The notes: generated by a model from the letters alone, not told the origin. A stretch of DNA of 64,000 bases from Thermococcus sp. Bubb.Bath (GCF_012027595.1 NZ_SNUR01000001.1:124001-188000); one strand, 5' to 3'. Shown: positions 23,817-33,067, numbered from the stretch's first letter. Translations and numbers: made by a program.

Positions 23817-25720
23817 TAGCGCTCACCAATGCCTCAGTCCTCTCACTGGCCCTAGCCTTCTTTGCCCTTGGTTCGGTTGCGCCCCTCTTCAAGTGGGACT
23901 TCAGAGTGAGCCTGCCTCCGGCCATAGTGGGGTCTCTCTTGACCCTCCTCGCCGGCGCCTACGGAATCTCCCGTGAAATCAAGGGGGAGATACTCTTCGG
24001 CCTCCTTAAAACGGGGGTCAAAGTAGAACCGCTGAACGGCTTTTTTATGGCCTTTCTTGGCCTTATCGGCCTTTTTGTCTCTCTTTATCTCCTCCACTAC
24101 GATATGAAGCCGAGACACCTCACTTTTGCTATAGCCTACAATGGGACACTCGCCTCTGCCCTGCTCTTCCTCGCGACGGACAACCTTGAGAAGCTCGCCT
24201 TCTCCTACGAGCTGATGGCCGTTTTCACGCTCGCTCTATTCCTATCCACCGTTCCGAAGAGGGGCCGCGTAACGGCGAGAAACTACATCATCCTGACCCA
24301 AGTCTTCGGCATAATCCCCCTTCTGATGGCGACCAGCCTTGCTTACTCCGCGGTGGGTAGCCTCCATGGGCTTACCTTCGAAGCCCTAAGAGAAGGCCTT
24401 GACAGGCTTCCCGTTGGAGTCTGGCTCCTATACGCCCTTTACCTCCCCCCAGTCCTTGTGAGGTCAGGTGTATTCCCATTTCATACATGGATTCCACGGG
24501 TCTACCAGAGGCTTCCCTCCCCGCTCGTTCCAGTCTTCATTGCCCTTGAGGGAACTGGCGTTTATCTCTCGTTGAGGGTGTTCTTCGAAACACTCCCCAA
24601 CTCCCCGGTGGTAGGCTATGTCATAGCGTTCCTGGGGACAATTTCAGTATTTGCCACCCTCTACTCCTTCAAGGAAATCCGTCTAAAGACCAAGTTCGCC
24701 TACCACAGCGTTATGGACGTTGGGGTGTCATATTTCGCCCTTGGCTCGGCCATCGTTCTGGGTGGAGAACTCGGCACGGTAGCCCTGGTTGGTACCATCC
24801 TGCACACCCTCTATCAGACCCTCTACAAGAGCGCCATCTTCTTCGGTCTGGGCGCGATAGAGCACTACGGCGAGGAGCCTAACATCTGCTCCCTCAGGAA
24901 GCTCCTCAAGGGTCACGTTATAACCCTCCTGATTTCTCTCTCCGCTTTTTCAATGGCCGGAGTCCCGCCTCTGGCGGCCTTCATAAGCAAGTGGCTGATC
25001 TACGAGGCATCGTTTGGAACGACCAACGCCCACCTCTGGATAATGGGTATTACAGTGGCTTTCCTCGGCCTCTTCCCGTTGGCATCGATCCTTCAGGTCA
25101 GGCGCATCAACAGGCTCCTCTGCAAGAGGGAGGTTGAGAGGGAGGAGGTACCGCTTTACATACGTTCCGTGACCGGTGTCGTTGCCCTTCTTGGATTTCT
25201 GGTGGCGGTATTCCCCCTGCTCGTCTTCCCGTGGCTCCAGCATATAGTCAAAGAGCTTACTGGCTTTGAAATTGAAAGCCTGTCAAAAACCTTCTTTGTC
25301 AGTCCGAGTGTGACCATTGCCGTTGCCCTGCTGTTAATTTCCACATACGCAGGCTGGAGAATGGGCAGGATGCCCACGGACAGGGCCAGCGAACTCCTTC
25401 TCATCTTCTACAACGTGGGTGACATCCTTCGCTTCACGGCGAATTTCTTCCTGAATAGGGGTAAGAGGGCCTACCTCAACTACGTTCTGCCCTTCATAAA
25501 GGTTGTTCCAAAGCACGAGCTTCCGCTCATCAAGGACTACGGCGATGCCCTCGATTATCCGGTTAGGCACCTCGATGAAGCTATGTTCATCCCCTTGATA
25601 AGGCTCTTTGAGAAACTCGCCGGGTGGAGCGGCGAGAGAAACCTTGATATGAACGCTCTGATAAGTGGGTTTGCGATAGCTTTGGCCCTGTTGATAGTCC
25701 TCCTGGGGGTGGTATCGTGA
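23813..25720 (+). CDS. second large antiporter-like subunit (NuoN/HyfB type), partly degenerate channel
   Basis: A 635-residue membrane protein with about fifteen helices and a C-terminal extension. The fold signature is clear (FSYELMAVFTLALF; VLVRSGVFPFHTWIPRVYQR; MAGVPPLAAFISKW), but where active subunits carry the channel Lys this one has Arg (VLVRSG). The C-terminal 120 residues include a soluble stretch (residues about 535-610) before a last helix. The ATG overlaps the stop of the preceding gene. It may shape the complex more than pump ions; that is inference. Confidence 0.85.
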   Translation: MIALTNASVLSLALAFFALGSVAPLFKWDFRVSLPPAIVGSLLTLLAGAYGISREIKGEILFGLLKTGVKVEPLNGFFMAFLGLIGLFVSLYLLHYDMKPRHLTFAIAYNGTLASALLFLATDNLEKLAFSYELMAVFTLALFLSTVPKRGRVTARNYIILTQVFGIIPLLMATSLAYSAVGSLHGLTFEALREGLDRLPVGVWLLYALYLPPVLVRSGVFPFHTWIPRVYQRLPSPLVPVFIALEGTGVYLSLRVFFETLPNSPVVGYVIAFLGTISVFATLYSFKEIRLKTKFAYHSVMDVGVSYFALGSAIVLGGELGTVALVGTILHTLYQTLYKSAIFFGLGAIEHYGEEPNICSLRKLLKGHVITLLISLSAFSMAGVPPLAAFISKWLIYEASFGTTNAHLWIMGITVAFLGLFPLASILQVRRINRLLCKREVEREEVPLYIRSVTGVVALLGFLVAVFPLLVFPWLQHIVKELTGFEIESLSKTFFVSPSVTIAVALLLISTYAGWRMGRMPTDRASELLLIFYNVGDILRFTANFFLNRGKRAYLNYVLPFIKVVPKHELPLIKDYGDALDYPVRHLDEAMFIPLIRLFEKLAGWSGERNLDMNALISGFAIALALLIVLLGVVS

Positions 25721-26001
25721 ACATTGTTGGTGTTTTCCAGGAAGTGCTCTACTTCGCGGCGGTCATCTACACGCTAGCCTTCGTCCTCTACGGGATAAGG
25801 GCGATAAAGGGACCGACTACGGCTGACATTATTCTCGCCGTGGACTGCCTCTCTTTTGACATGGCCGCTTTCATGGTCGTTCTTGGAATATACTTCAAGT
25901 CCATCATGCTCGCGAGCGGCGCGATAATCCTTGCCCTCTGGGCCTTCATGCTGGATATCTACTACACCAAGTACGTCCTTTACGGGGAGGTAGAGGTATG
26001 A
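25717..26001 (+). CDS. mrpF: Mrp antiporter subunit F
   Basis: A 94-residue protein with three helices and the MrpF pattern (LYGIRAIKGPTTADIILAVD, then Asp in LSFDMAAFMVVLG). The GTG start overlaps the previous TGA (GTGA), and its own stop overlaps mrpG. Equivalent to MbhB/MbxB in membrane hydrogenase relatives. Confidence 0.9.
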   Translation: MNIVGVFQEVLYFAAVIYTLAFVLYGIRAIKGPTTADIILAVDCLSFDMAAFMVVLGIYFKSIMLASGAIILALWAFMLDIYYTKYVLYGEVEV

Positions 26002-26447
26002 TAGACCAAATCATCTTCGTCATCGGCTCAATCGCGATACTCATCGGGGCGATCTACGACCTCATAGCCGCTATAGGAATGCTCCGCTTCGTAGACTTCT
26101 ACATGAGAACCCACGCGGCCACCGTTGGGACGATAGGTGGAGCGGCTCTGCCAGTCTTTGGAGCTGGATTGGTTGCCCTTGTCTATCACCCCCTCGGCGG
26201 GCAGAGGTTTTTCATGGCGGGAATAGCCTTCACCGTTGGTGTCCTTATCCTGATCATAGCACCAACTGGGTCGCACTCACTCGTCTCGGCTGTTTACTTC
26301 GGAAAGATAGGTAAGAAGCCGAAGCTCGTGGTTGATCACCTTGAGGAGGACCTTCCGAAGAGGAGCGACGTTGCAGAGCTGGTGAGGGAGCACGAGGAGG
26401 TTCCCGGCGAGGAGGAAGAGTCAAAGTTCACCTTCAGGAGGGTGTGA
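25998..26447 (+). CDS. mrpG: Mrp antiporter subunit G
   Basis: A 149-residue protein with three helices and the MrpG core GMLRFVDFYMRTHAATVGTIGG. It carries a longer than usual acidic cytoplasmic tail after residue 100 (HLEEDLPKRSDVAELVREHE). Coupled by overlap to mrpF and followed one base later by the DUF4040 gene. Confidence 0.9.
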   Translation: MIDQIIFVIGSIAILIGAIYDLIAAIGMLRFVDFYMRTHAATVGTIGGAALPVFGAGLVALVYHPLGGQRFFMAGIAFTVGVLILIIAPTGSHSLVSAVYFGKIGKKPKLVVDHLEEDLPKRSDVAELVREHEEVPGEEEESKFTFRRV

Positions 26448-26448
26448 A

Positions 26449-26706
26449 ATGCAGGAGTTCCATCTCATAATCCTGGCGATCGTCGTTTCCTTCGGCTTCG
26501 TCTTCAGCTATCTGGCCATGAAGGAGCACGATCTGCTTAAAGCCTTAGCTCTGAGCTCCGTGCAGTCAACCTTCTTCGCCCTCGGCTTCTACATCCTGGC
26601 CGCTCCCGACATAGTCCTTGCCTACCTTGCAATAGCTGTTGGAGCCTACACGGCCCTTGTCATACTCGCGATAAGCAAGACCGAGAGATACGAGGTGGGA
26701 GAATGA
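26449..26706 (+). CDS. DUF4040 / MbhD-like Mrp subunit
   Basis: An 85-residue protein with two to three helices matching the DUF4040 segment that in bacterial MrpA is part of the large subunit (LALSSVQSTFFALGFYILAAPDIVLAYLAIAVG). In Thermococcales complexes it is a separate small subunit (MbhD/MbxD). Its stop overlaps the next start. Confidence 0.88.
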   Translation: MQEFHLIILAIVVSFGFVFSYLAMKEHDLLKALALSSVQSTFFALGFYILAAPDIVLAYLAIAVGAYTALVILAISKTERYEVGE

Positions 26707-27467
26707 AGCGAGACGTTTACGTTGCGGTTTCCTTCCTGCTGGCGTTCCTTGTAATCTCGTACGCGGTAACGGTAAAGGACGTCCTCGGGATAGCCCAGAA
26801 CCCGCTCCGCCCCCTCGGCGAGTTCTACCTGAGTCACGCCTTCGCCCGCGAGGGCCTGACGAGCCACAGCCCAGAGGTGGTAACCGCTATAGTATGGAAC
26901 TACCGTGGGTTCGATACCCTCTTTGAGACCTTCGTTTTTTTCTTGGCTATCATGGGTGCTTTGAGCGTGCTTAGGCTTACCAAGGAGCAGGAGAAGGGGG
27001 TGCATGACCTCGAGGCGAGGGAACCCCACAGGCAGATGGATTTGATAGTCAGGGCAACGGTAAAGCTCGTCGTTATAATGATCGTCTCAATTTCGGCTTC
27101 GATAGCCCTACACGGCCATCTGACACCCGGCGGAGGCTTTCAGGGAGGCTCGGCCATGGCAGTGGCTTCACTTCTCCTCTTTGCGGCCTTCAGCAAGTTC
27201 ACCCTGGAGAGGAAGGGTCTAACGTTGAAGCACACCGTCTCAGCCTACGCCCTCGGCCTGGCGCTCATCCTGGCGACCGTCCTCGCCCCGGTTTTCCTCT
27301 ACGGCGGAAAAGTCCTCCAGATAAACCTCCTCCCTGGAGAGACCGGCCTCTTCAACCTCGACGTTGGCGAGTACACCGCGGTTACCTTTGGTTTTCTGAC
27401 GGTGTTCTTAGTCCTTGGGGTCTCCGAGTGGATATTCAAGAGCGTCCTCAGGAGGGAGGTCCAGTGA
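26703..27467 (+). CDS. mrpB: MbhE-MrpB fused subunit
   Basis: A 254-residue protein joining an MbhE-like N-terminal third (helix, then the extracellular stretch NPLRPLGEFYLSHAF, then a helix) to a full MrpB domain with LHGHLTPGGGFQGGSAMA, the MrpB signature. In P. furiosus hydrogenase the two parts are separate subunits or partly fused. Overlaps both neighbours. Confidence 0.88.
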   Translation: MKRDVYVAVSFLLAFLVISYAVTVKDVLGIAQNPLRPLGEFYLSHAFAREGLTSHSPEVVTAIVWNYRGFDTLFETFVFFLAIMGALSVLRLTKEQEKGVHDLEAREPHRQMDLIVRATVKLVVIMIVSISASIALHGHLTPGGGFQGGSAMAVASLLLFAAFSKFTLERKGLTLKHTVSAYALGLALILATVLAPVFLYGGKVLQINLLPGETGLFNLDVGEYTAVTFGFLTVFLVLGVSEWIFKSVLRREVQ

Positions 27468-27853
27468 TAGCAAGCTTCTTTATCTTATACATCACAATAA
27501 CGCTCTTCGCAATGACTTTCCTGGGAATATACGGTGTTGCAACCCGTTCCAACCTCATCAAGAAGATAATCATGCTCAATGTGATGGGCGATGCGATAAA
27601 CATGCTCTTCATCCTCATCGGCTACCGCCTCGTTTACCCCGTCTTCCCGCCGATATACGAGAAGCACCTGACGGTCGAGGAGTTCCTGAGCAGGGCCGTT
27701 GATCCAGTTCCTCAAGCCTTAGTGCTAACTGCCGTCGTCATTGGAATGGCCATGAACATACTCCTGACGACGTATGCAATCCAGTTCTACCGCCTCCACG
27801 GAACCGTCGACGCCCGCGACATGGCCGAAATAATGAGGGAGGAGAGAGAATGA
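27464..27853 (+). CDS. mrpC: Mrp antiporter subunit C (NuoK-like)
   Basis: A 129-residue protein with three helices and the NuoK/MrpC pattern (GIYGVATRSNLIKKIIMLNVMGDAINMLFI; DPVPQALVLTAVVIGMA). GTG at 27464 overlaps the mrpB stop and has GGAGGGAGG five bases upstream. Confidence 0.9.
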   Translation: MIASFFILYITITLFAMTFLGIYGVATRSNLIKKIIMLNVMGDAINMLFILIGYRLVYPVFPPIYEKHLTVEEFLSRAVDPVPQALVLTAVVIGMAMNILLTTYAIQFYRLHGTVDARDMAEIMREERE

Positions 27854-28347
27854 AGGTTAGGTTCTCTCCAGGGACGTTCCTGATAGCGCTCGCCGTTTAC
27901 CTGTTCTACACAGGCTCGGTCAGTGAGTACGACCTGATAACCGGAAGTATCGTCGCACTCATAATCTCCCTCATAGTCGGCCACTGGCTCATAGAGAACG
28001 ACCTTAAGTTCTTCTCGCCGAAAAGGTGGTTCTATGCGATCATCTACGGCCTTAGGTACTTCCTGATAGAAGAGACGAAAACACACATCGACGTTGCCAA
28101 GAGGGTCTTCACCCTGAAGACCAACCCGGGAATCGTTAGAATCCCCCTCGAAGTCGAGAACGACTACGGAAAGGTTCTCGTGGCCAACTCGATAACCAAC
28201 ACCCCCGGAACTGTTGTCGTTGACATCAGCGACGACGGAAAGTGGCTTTACGTCCACTGGATTGACGTGAGCACGCTCGATGAGAAGGAGATCAAGGAGA
28301 ACGTTGTCGTTTACTTTGAGGACTACGCGAAGAAAATATTCGACTGA
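27850..28347 (+). CDS. mrpE: Mrp antiporter subunit E
   Basis: A 165-residue protein: two N-terminal helices, then a soluble domain with VANSITNTPGTVVVDISDDG, the MrpE signature. In MBH and MBX operons the equivalent gene (mbhA, mbxA) comes first; here it is next to last, so the operon order differs. Confidence 0.9.
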   Translation: MKVRFSPGTFLIALAVYLFYTGSVSEYDLITGSIVALIISLIVGHWLIENDLKFFSPKRWFYAIIYGLRYFLIEETKTHIDVAKRVFTLKTNPGIVRIPLEVENDYGKVLVANSITNTPGTVVVDISDDGKWLYVHWIDVSTLDEKEIKENVVVYFEDYAKKIFD

Positions 28348-28356
28348 GGTGAGAGT

Positions 28357-29949
28357 ATGGAGGTTGGAATAGTCCCTGTAATACCGCTCAGCTTTGCGTT
28401 CTTCCTCCCCTTTATAGACTTCGCAACTGGAAAGAACAGAAAAGTCGTGATAGCCTACGTCCTAACCTCCCAAACGGTGGCTCTCCTCGCTGGAATCGAG
28501 CTCTTCAGGATGGCCTACTCATCAAATGGGCCCCTAGTTTACGCTTTCGGGAACTGGATAGCGCCGATAGGCATCGTCTTTGAGGTTGACAGGCTCTCCG
28601 CGACGCTGGTTTTGACCGCGACCTTCGGCTTTCTGATGGCTGGAATATACTCAGTTAGATTCATTAGAGAGCACGGTCTGGAGTTCTTCTACACCTTCCT
28701 CCTCGGCCTTGAGGCCGGAACTCTGGGGGCTTTCATGACGGGCGATGCCTTCAACCTCTTCGTCATGCTTGAGGTTCTCGGCGCTTCTGCCTACGCTATA
28801 GTCGGCTTCTACAGGAACAGGAGCGAGAGCATCGAGGGTGCCTTCAAGTACGGGATAAGCGGTGCCGTGGCGACGAGCCTGTACTTTCTGGCGCTCGGCT
28901 TCCTCTACGCCTCCTTCGGGACGGTTAACATGGCCGATTTAAGCGCCAAGTTCCATGGCATAAGCTTCCCTGTCACGGTGAAGGTATTCGGAGATCCAAC
29001 TTTAGCCCTCGGAATCTTTTTTGCCCTGACCATAGCGATGGTCCTCGTCAAGAGCGCCATCTTCCCGGGCCACTACTGGCTTCCAGATGCCTACCAAGGT
29101 GCCCCAATACCCGTCGGCGCTGTCCTCAGCGGCTTCGTTGAGGTCGTTGGGATATACGCCCTCATGAGGTTCCTCTATACCATATTCCAGGGTGTCTCCT
29201 TCTCCTACTGGCTTTCGCTGGTCTTTTTCACGCTCGGAACCGCGACGGCCTTCCTCGGCTCGCTGATGATGCTGGTTCAGAAAGATGTCAAGAGGATCAT
29301 AGCATACTCGACGATACTCCACATGGGCTACCTCTTCATGACCCTCGGCGTTGGGACGGAGCTGGCGGTTTTGGCCATAAACTTCCACATAGTGAACCAC
29401 GCCATAGCCAAGATGCTCCTCTTCTTCACGGTTGGGGCCTTCATCTACACGACCGGGAAGACTAAGATAGACGAGTTAGCCGGCGTCGGAAAGAGCATGC
29501 CTGTAACGACCTTCCTCTTTGGTCTGGCAACCCTAAACCTCGTTGGAGTCCCGCCGCTCAGCGTCTTCTTCAGCAAGATGCTTATCTTTGACGCCCTGAT
29601 GCAGAAGAGCGTCTGGCTTGCTTCAGTTGTCATAATCACGAGCGCTATAGCGGCCTGGGCCTACTTTAAGCTCTTCATAAACCTCTGGCGCGGAAAGCCT
29701 AGCGAGGGGCACGGACACGGGGATCACGAAGAGCGCGAGGAACACGCTAATGACGTTCACGAAATAAAAGAGGACTGGACGCTCACATCCGTGAACATCG
29801 TCTTAGCTCTCCTTGTAATACTCCTCGGCATCCTCGCTCCGGTGCTGATAGACAGTTATTTCCACCAGGCGGCGGTTCAGGTGATGGACTATCATGCCTA
29901 CATAGGGGCCGTGAAGAAGCTGGCAGAGGCAGTTCTGGCAGGTGCGTGA
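28357..29949 (+). CDS. mrpD: Mrp antiporter subunit D (NuoM/N-like)
   Basis: Ion-translocating subunit of 530 residues and about fourteen helices. Channel residues are intact: Glu in LFVMLEVLGASAYAIVGFY, Lys in MVLVKSAIFPGHYWLPDAY, and VGVPPLSVFFSKM late in the protein. A His/Glu-rich loop (HGHGDHEEREEHANDVHE, residues about 450-470) may bind metal or simply be a charged linker. Nine bases separate it from mrpE. Last gene of the operon. Confidence 0.92.
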   Translation: MEVGIVPVIPLSFAFFLPFIDFATGKNRKVVIAYVLTSQTVALLAGIELFRMAYSSNGPLVYAFGNWIAPIGIVFEVDRLSATLVLTATFGFLMAGIYSVRFIREHGLEFFYTFLLGLEAGTLGAFMTGDAFNLFVMLEVLGASAYAIVGFYRNRSESIEGAFKYGISGAVATSLYFLALGFLYASFGTVNMADLSAKFHGISFPVTVKVFGDPTLALGIFFALTIAMVLVKSAIFPGHYWLPDAYQGAPIPVGAVLSGFVEVVGIYALMRFLYTIFQGVSFSYWLSLVFFTLGTATAFLGSLMMLVQKDVKRIIAYSTILHMGYLFMTLGVGTELAVLAINFHIVNHAIAKMLLFFTVGAFIYTTGKTKIDELAGVGKSMPVTTFLFGLATLNLVGVPPLSVFFSKMLIFDALMQKSVWLASVVIITSAIAAWAYFKLFINLWRGKPSEGHGHGDHEEREEHANDVHEIKEDWTLTSVNIVLALLVILLGILAPVLIDSYFHQAAVQVMDYHAYIGAVKKLAEAVLAGA

Positions 29950-29950
29950 G

Positions 29951-29968
29951 CTTTTCTCTTGTTTTTTC
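29951..29968 (+). terminator. T-rich terminator after the Mrp operon
   Basis: CTTTTCTCTTGTTTTTTCC just after the mrpD stop is a typical archaeal oligo-T termination signal, without a hairpin. Confidence 0.4.
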
Positions 29969-30020
29969 CAAATTTACCGGCCCTTGTAGCATAGAAATGG
30001 GAGAGATTGAAAAAGGAGGA

Positions 30021-30776
30021 TCAGGTAAAGTACAGAACTGCCAAAGTAAGGACGTAGAGGAGCATCACGCTTCTAAAGACGCTCCAGCCGAGCATTTTGA
30101 TGTCTTCTATTTTCGAGACGTAGTTCTCCTCCCTGAGGTTCTTCACAAGTCTAACCGTCGGCTCGATGAGGGTTATAATCAAATAAGGATTATACGCCAG
30201 AACCCCGAAGATTGGGAGCCATGCCATCAGAGGGTACTTCTTCGGGAACTTCCTGAAGGCCAGCCTTGTTTCGACGTAGGCCGCTCCGATCGCCTCGTAA
30301 TAGGCCAGAACCAGCCAGAAAATGAAGACCTTGTCGCTGAAGGGCTTCCCTGAGACGGCCGGGGCGAAAAGGGCTGGAACTGCCGGCAGAAGGTTTCCAA
30401 GGGCGTAGGTGACCGGGTGCTTCCAGCCTTTAGCTCGTGAGAAAGCGAAGTGAAGGGCAAAGAGAACAATGACTACCGCCGGAGGCATGAAGAGCGGGTT
30501 ATCAAGTGCTGGCCTGAAAACATCGGTGCCGAACCAGTAAAATGCAGGAAGAATGTACGCCAAAGTGTTTAGGCCGAGGCTCAGGGCCATCCCGCCCATT
30601 TTCCAGGCGCGGTAGGAGTCGAAGGCGAAATCGAAGGTGAAGAACGTCACCAGTGCAACGATAAGCCCAATAAGCCAGCCCTGCCAATCTGCGTGGGCTA
30701 GGATTAAACCCCCTGCCATCGAGAGGATAATAGTCCCGCCTGCACCAGGTTCTCTTGGAACCCTGAAGACCTTCAT
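30021..30776 (-). CDS. YwiC-like integral membrane protein
   Basis: A 251-residue protein with seven to eight helices. The N terminus VPREPGAGGTIILSMAGGL matches the YwiC family opening (where PKQHGAW is usual). YwiC genes sit beside respiratory or anaerobic-regulation genes in Bacillus, and the role is unknown. GGAGGCG precedes the ATG. It ends about 70 bases from the convergent mrpD gene and lies in a cluster of oxygen-related genes. Confidence 0.75.
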   Translation of the reverse strand: MKVFRVPREPGAGGTIILSMAGGLILAHADWQGWLIGLIVALVTFFTFDFAFDSYRAWKMGGMALSLGLNTLAYILPAFYWFGTDVFRPALDNPLFMPPAVVIVLFALHFAFSRAKGWKHPVTYALGNLLPAVPALFAPAVSGKPFSDKVFIFWLVLAYYEAIGAAYVETRLAFRKFPKKYPLMAWLPIFGVLAYNPYLIITLIEPTVRLVKNLREENYVSKIEDIKMLGWSVFRSVMLLYVLTLAVLYFT

Positions 30777-30882
30777 CTCAGCGCCTCCTTCAGTGTTTTA
30801 ACCGCAGGAGTTAGAGAATAGAACCTAAAAACCTTTGCTGGACAAAAATGGGGACAAAGATAGAAGAGAAGAAAAGCTGGAA

Positions 30883-31494
30883 TCAGGCAAAGATAACGCT
30901 CCTGTCCTTGAGGGAGCGGTTGAGCAGGTCGGCGTGCTCGAGGGTGACCTGATACTCGGCGATCTTCTCGAGCTTGATCTCCTCGCCGTCGAGGAGTATC
31001 TTGTTGACGTATACCTCGCCCTCGTCAAAGCCGACGGTGTAGACGAAGAGGTCCTTCTTGCCGAGGTACTCCCTGATCTTCTCGTCCTTGAGGGCCTCGG
31101 CGAGTCCTCCAGCCGCGAATATCCTGACGTGGAAGACGAAGGCTCCCGGAACGTCCCCCTCGGCTAACTGCCTGAGGGTCTCGACGAATATCTTCTTGGT
31201 CTCCTCTATCGGAGTCTCACCGCCGAACTGAAGGACCGTAACCTGCGGAGCGAACTCCTTGACGCGCTTGGCGATGTCTGCCTCCTTGCCGGCCTCGGCT
31301 AGGAAGTGGTAGGTCACTCCTCCGCTGAGGGTTATGTATGTTGCCTCGGTTGCAGTGGCTATGCTGGAGCATATTATGTTCCTGCTGGCAACCACCGCCA
31401 CCTTGTTGAGTCCAAGGTCTGCGAGGGCCTTTCCGACCAGCCTTCCGGTGAGGGCCCTAAGGTAGATCTCCTCCTCAAAGGTTGTCTTCGCCAT
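30883..31494 (-). CDS. uncharacterised 203-residue cytoplasmic protein
   Basis: I do not recognise this protein. It is soluble, with no signal peptide, one Cys (RNIICSSIATATEATY), alternating helix/strand segments and a long stretch GAFVFHVRIFAAGGLAEALK. GGAGGTGG precedes the ATG and a TATA box (ACTTATACAA) lies about 50 bases upstream, so expression is likely. Lying between the YwiC-like and flavodiiron genes it may belong to the oxygen response. Ending and size do not suggest truncation. Confidence 0.7.
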   Translation of the reverse strand: MAKTTFEEEIYLRALTGRLVGKALADLGLNKVAVVASRNIICSSIATATEATYITLSGGVTYHFLAEAGKEADIAKRVKEFAPQVTVLQFGGETPIEETKKIFVETLRQLAEGDVPGAFVFHVRIFAAGGLAEALKDEKIREYLGKKDLFVYTVGFDEGEVYVNKILLDGEEIKLEKIAEYQVTLEHADLLNRSLKDRSVIFA

Positions 31495-31808
31495 TCAAAC
31501 CACCTCCTTTACCCAACTTTGTGGGTTTGTTCTCAATTTTGTATAAGTGATGTTCTGTAATATAACCTTTTTGGTTTTCCTAATGAACTTTTGTCAGCCG
31601 AATTAATTATCCCTTTGTCATAATGTCAAACAAACTCGAATATTGGTCCGAAAAACCGAATGAATGACATCTAAATCCTGCTGAAAACGACATTGTGGCA
31701 CTACTCAGAGATGGCGAGCGCTGTTGGATTCCATCAGAGTCAACTGCGACGGAGGGGAACAGCTGTAAAAAAGACAAAGATCGCAAAGAGGAAAGCTATG
31801 AGCTCCCA
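31495..31808. other. 314-base gap upstream of the 203-residue gene
   Basis: The first 70 bases hold the promoter of the 203-residue gene: minus-strand ACTTATACAA near 31541-31550, with GAAC elements on each side. The remaining 240 bases contain no open frame with a ribosome site. A patch with repeated CGAA (31637-31662) is the only visible pattern. The rest may be remnant DNA. Confidence 0.4.
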
Positions 31809-33038
31809 TCAGGAGCCCCACTGGACGAGCTTTCTAACGGCTTCCCTAAGCTTCTTCTCGTCCTCTTCGGTCGGGTAGCCCTTGCTCTCCACGGTCGCAA
31901 CGTGGTCGAACTTGCTTCTCGTTATGAGCGTCTCGATCTTCCTTCCGGCCACCCCGCCCCATCCGAAGGCTCCGACGATGAGGGCGGGCTTCTCGTAGTT
32001 GGCCTTATCCACTATCTCGTAGAGGGTGTAGCGGATCCTCGGATGTATCTCTGCCTCATACGTGGAGGCACCGATTACTATGGCTTCGCTGTCCGGAACC
32101 TCACCGAGGATGTCGCTCACTGCAGGAGCTTCTTTGTCCGTGAAGCAATAAACTACAGGTTTCTTTCCGTGCTTCCTTAGCTCGTCAAGGACGATTTCCA
32201 TCCTCCTCTCGACGAAGCCATACATAGAGTCGTAGATGACGAGAACCTTGTCCTTTTCCGGAACCCCAGCGCCAACTGCCTCGTAGTACTCGAATATCCT
32301 CTTCGGGTTCTTGCACCAGGCCAGACCGTGGCCGGGTAGTATCATTTTAGCTTCCTCGACTATTCCAAGCTCCTTGAGCTTCTTGATGTTCTGGACTATG
32401 TACTTGTGGTAGTGGCCGATGACGGTGACGATGTACTTGGTTACGTGCGGAAGGTACTTCTTTACGACCTCCTCATCACTGTCGTCGATGGTCTCAGGAA
32501 TGGAATAGCCGCCGCCGGCATCGCAGGAGAATATCAGCCTGTCCTCCACCACGTAGGTTATCATCGTATCCGGCCAGTGGAGCCAGGGGACGGCTATGAA
32601 GCGGAAGGTCTTTTCACCTATCTTGAGCTCTTCTCCGTCTTTGACGACCCTGAAGTTCTCGACGACTTTATCGCCGTAGAACCCCTGGAGGAGGTTCTTC
32701 GCGAACTGCGTGCCTATTATCTGAGCTCTGTAACCGTTCTCCTCCAGAACCTTCGGCAGGGCGCCGCTGTGGTCTGGCTCAGTATGGTGCACGATTATGT
32801 GGGTTATCCCCTCCGGGTCGACAAGTTTCTTCAGACCCTCCATGAAAAGGTCTGTGTACTCCTCCTTGCTTCCATCGAAGAGAACCACCGCGTCCTTCAG
32901 CTTCATGAGGTATGCGTTGTAGGTTATCCCCTCAGGAATCTCCCACGCGGCCTCGAAGGATCTTATTCTGTCGTCGTCAACCCTGATGATGTACAGCTCC
33001 GGGTCGGTGCAGAGCTTCTCAACTCGAACTCCGGGCAT
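31809..33038 (-). CDS. fprA: flavodiiron protein (oxygen/NO reductase)
   Basis: Reduces O2 to water or NO to N2O in the cytoplasm with electrons from rubredoxin. The 409-residue protein has the metallo-beta-lactamase-like domain with diiron ligands in HTEPDH (His85, Glu87, Asp89, His90), a later Asp in SCDAGGGY and His in ILPGHG, then a C-terminal flavodoxin domain starting VLVIYDSMYGFVERRME. The ATG follows AGGGTGAC. Its electron source is probably the rubredoxin at 326-487 via the rubredoxin reductase at 38897-39982. Confidence 0.95.
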   Translation of the reverse strand: MPGVRVEKLCTDPELYIIRVDDDRIRSFEAAWEIPEGITYNAYLMKLKDAVVLFDGSKEEYTDLFMEGLKKLVDPEGITHIIVHHTEPDHSGALPKVLEENGYRAQIIGTQFAKNLLQGFYGDKVVENFRVVKDGEELKIGEKTFRFIAVPWLHWPDTMITYVVEDRLIFSCDAGGGYSIPETIDDSDEEVVKKYLPHVTKYIVTVIGHYHKYIVQNIKKLKELGIVEEAKMILPGHGLAWCKNPKRIFEYYEAVGAGVPEKDKVLVIYDSMYGFVERRMEIVLDELRKHGKKPVVYCFTDKEAPAVSDILGEVPDSEAIVIGASTYEAEIHPRIRYTLYEIVDKANYEKPALIVGAFGWGGVAGRKIETLITRSKFDHVATVESKGYPTEEDEKKLREAVRKLVQWGS

Positions 33039-33067
33039 TTTCCGTCACCCTAAGATGAGTTCAAAAA

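Noticed and set aside
22350-29949. Reading the antiporter operon as a membrane hydrogenase or MBX
   Set aside because: No hydrogenase large or small subunit and no NuoB/C/D/H/I-like gene is present before or after it.
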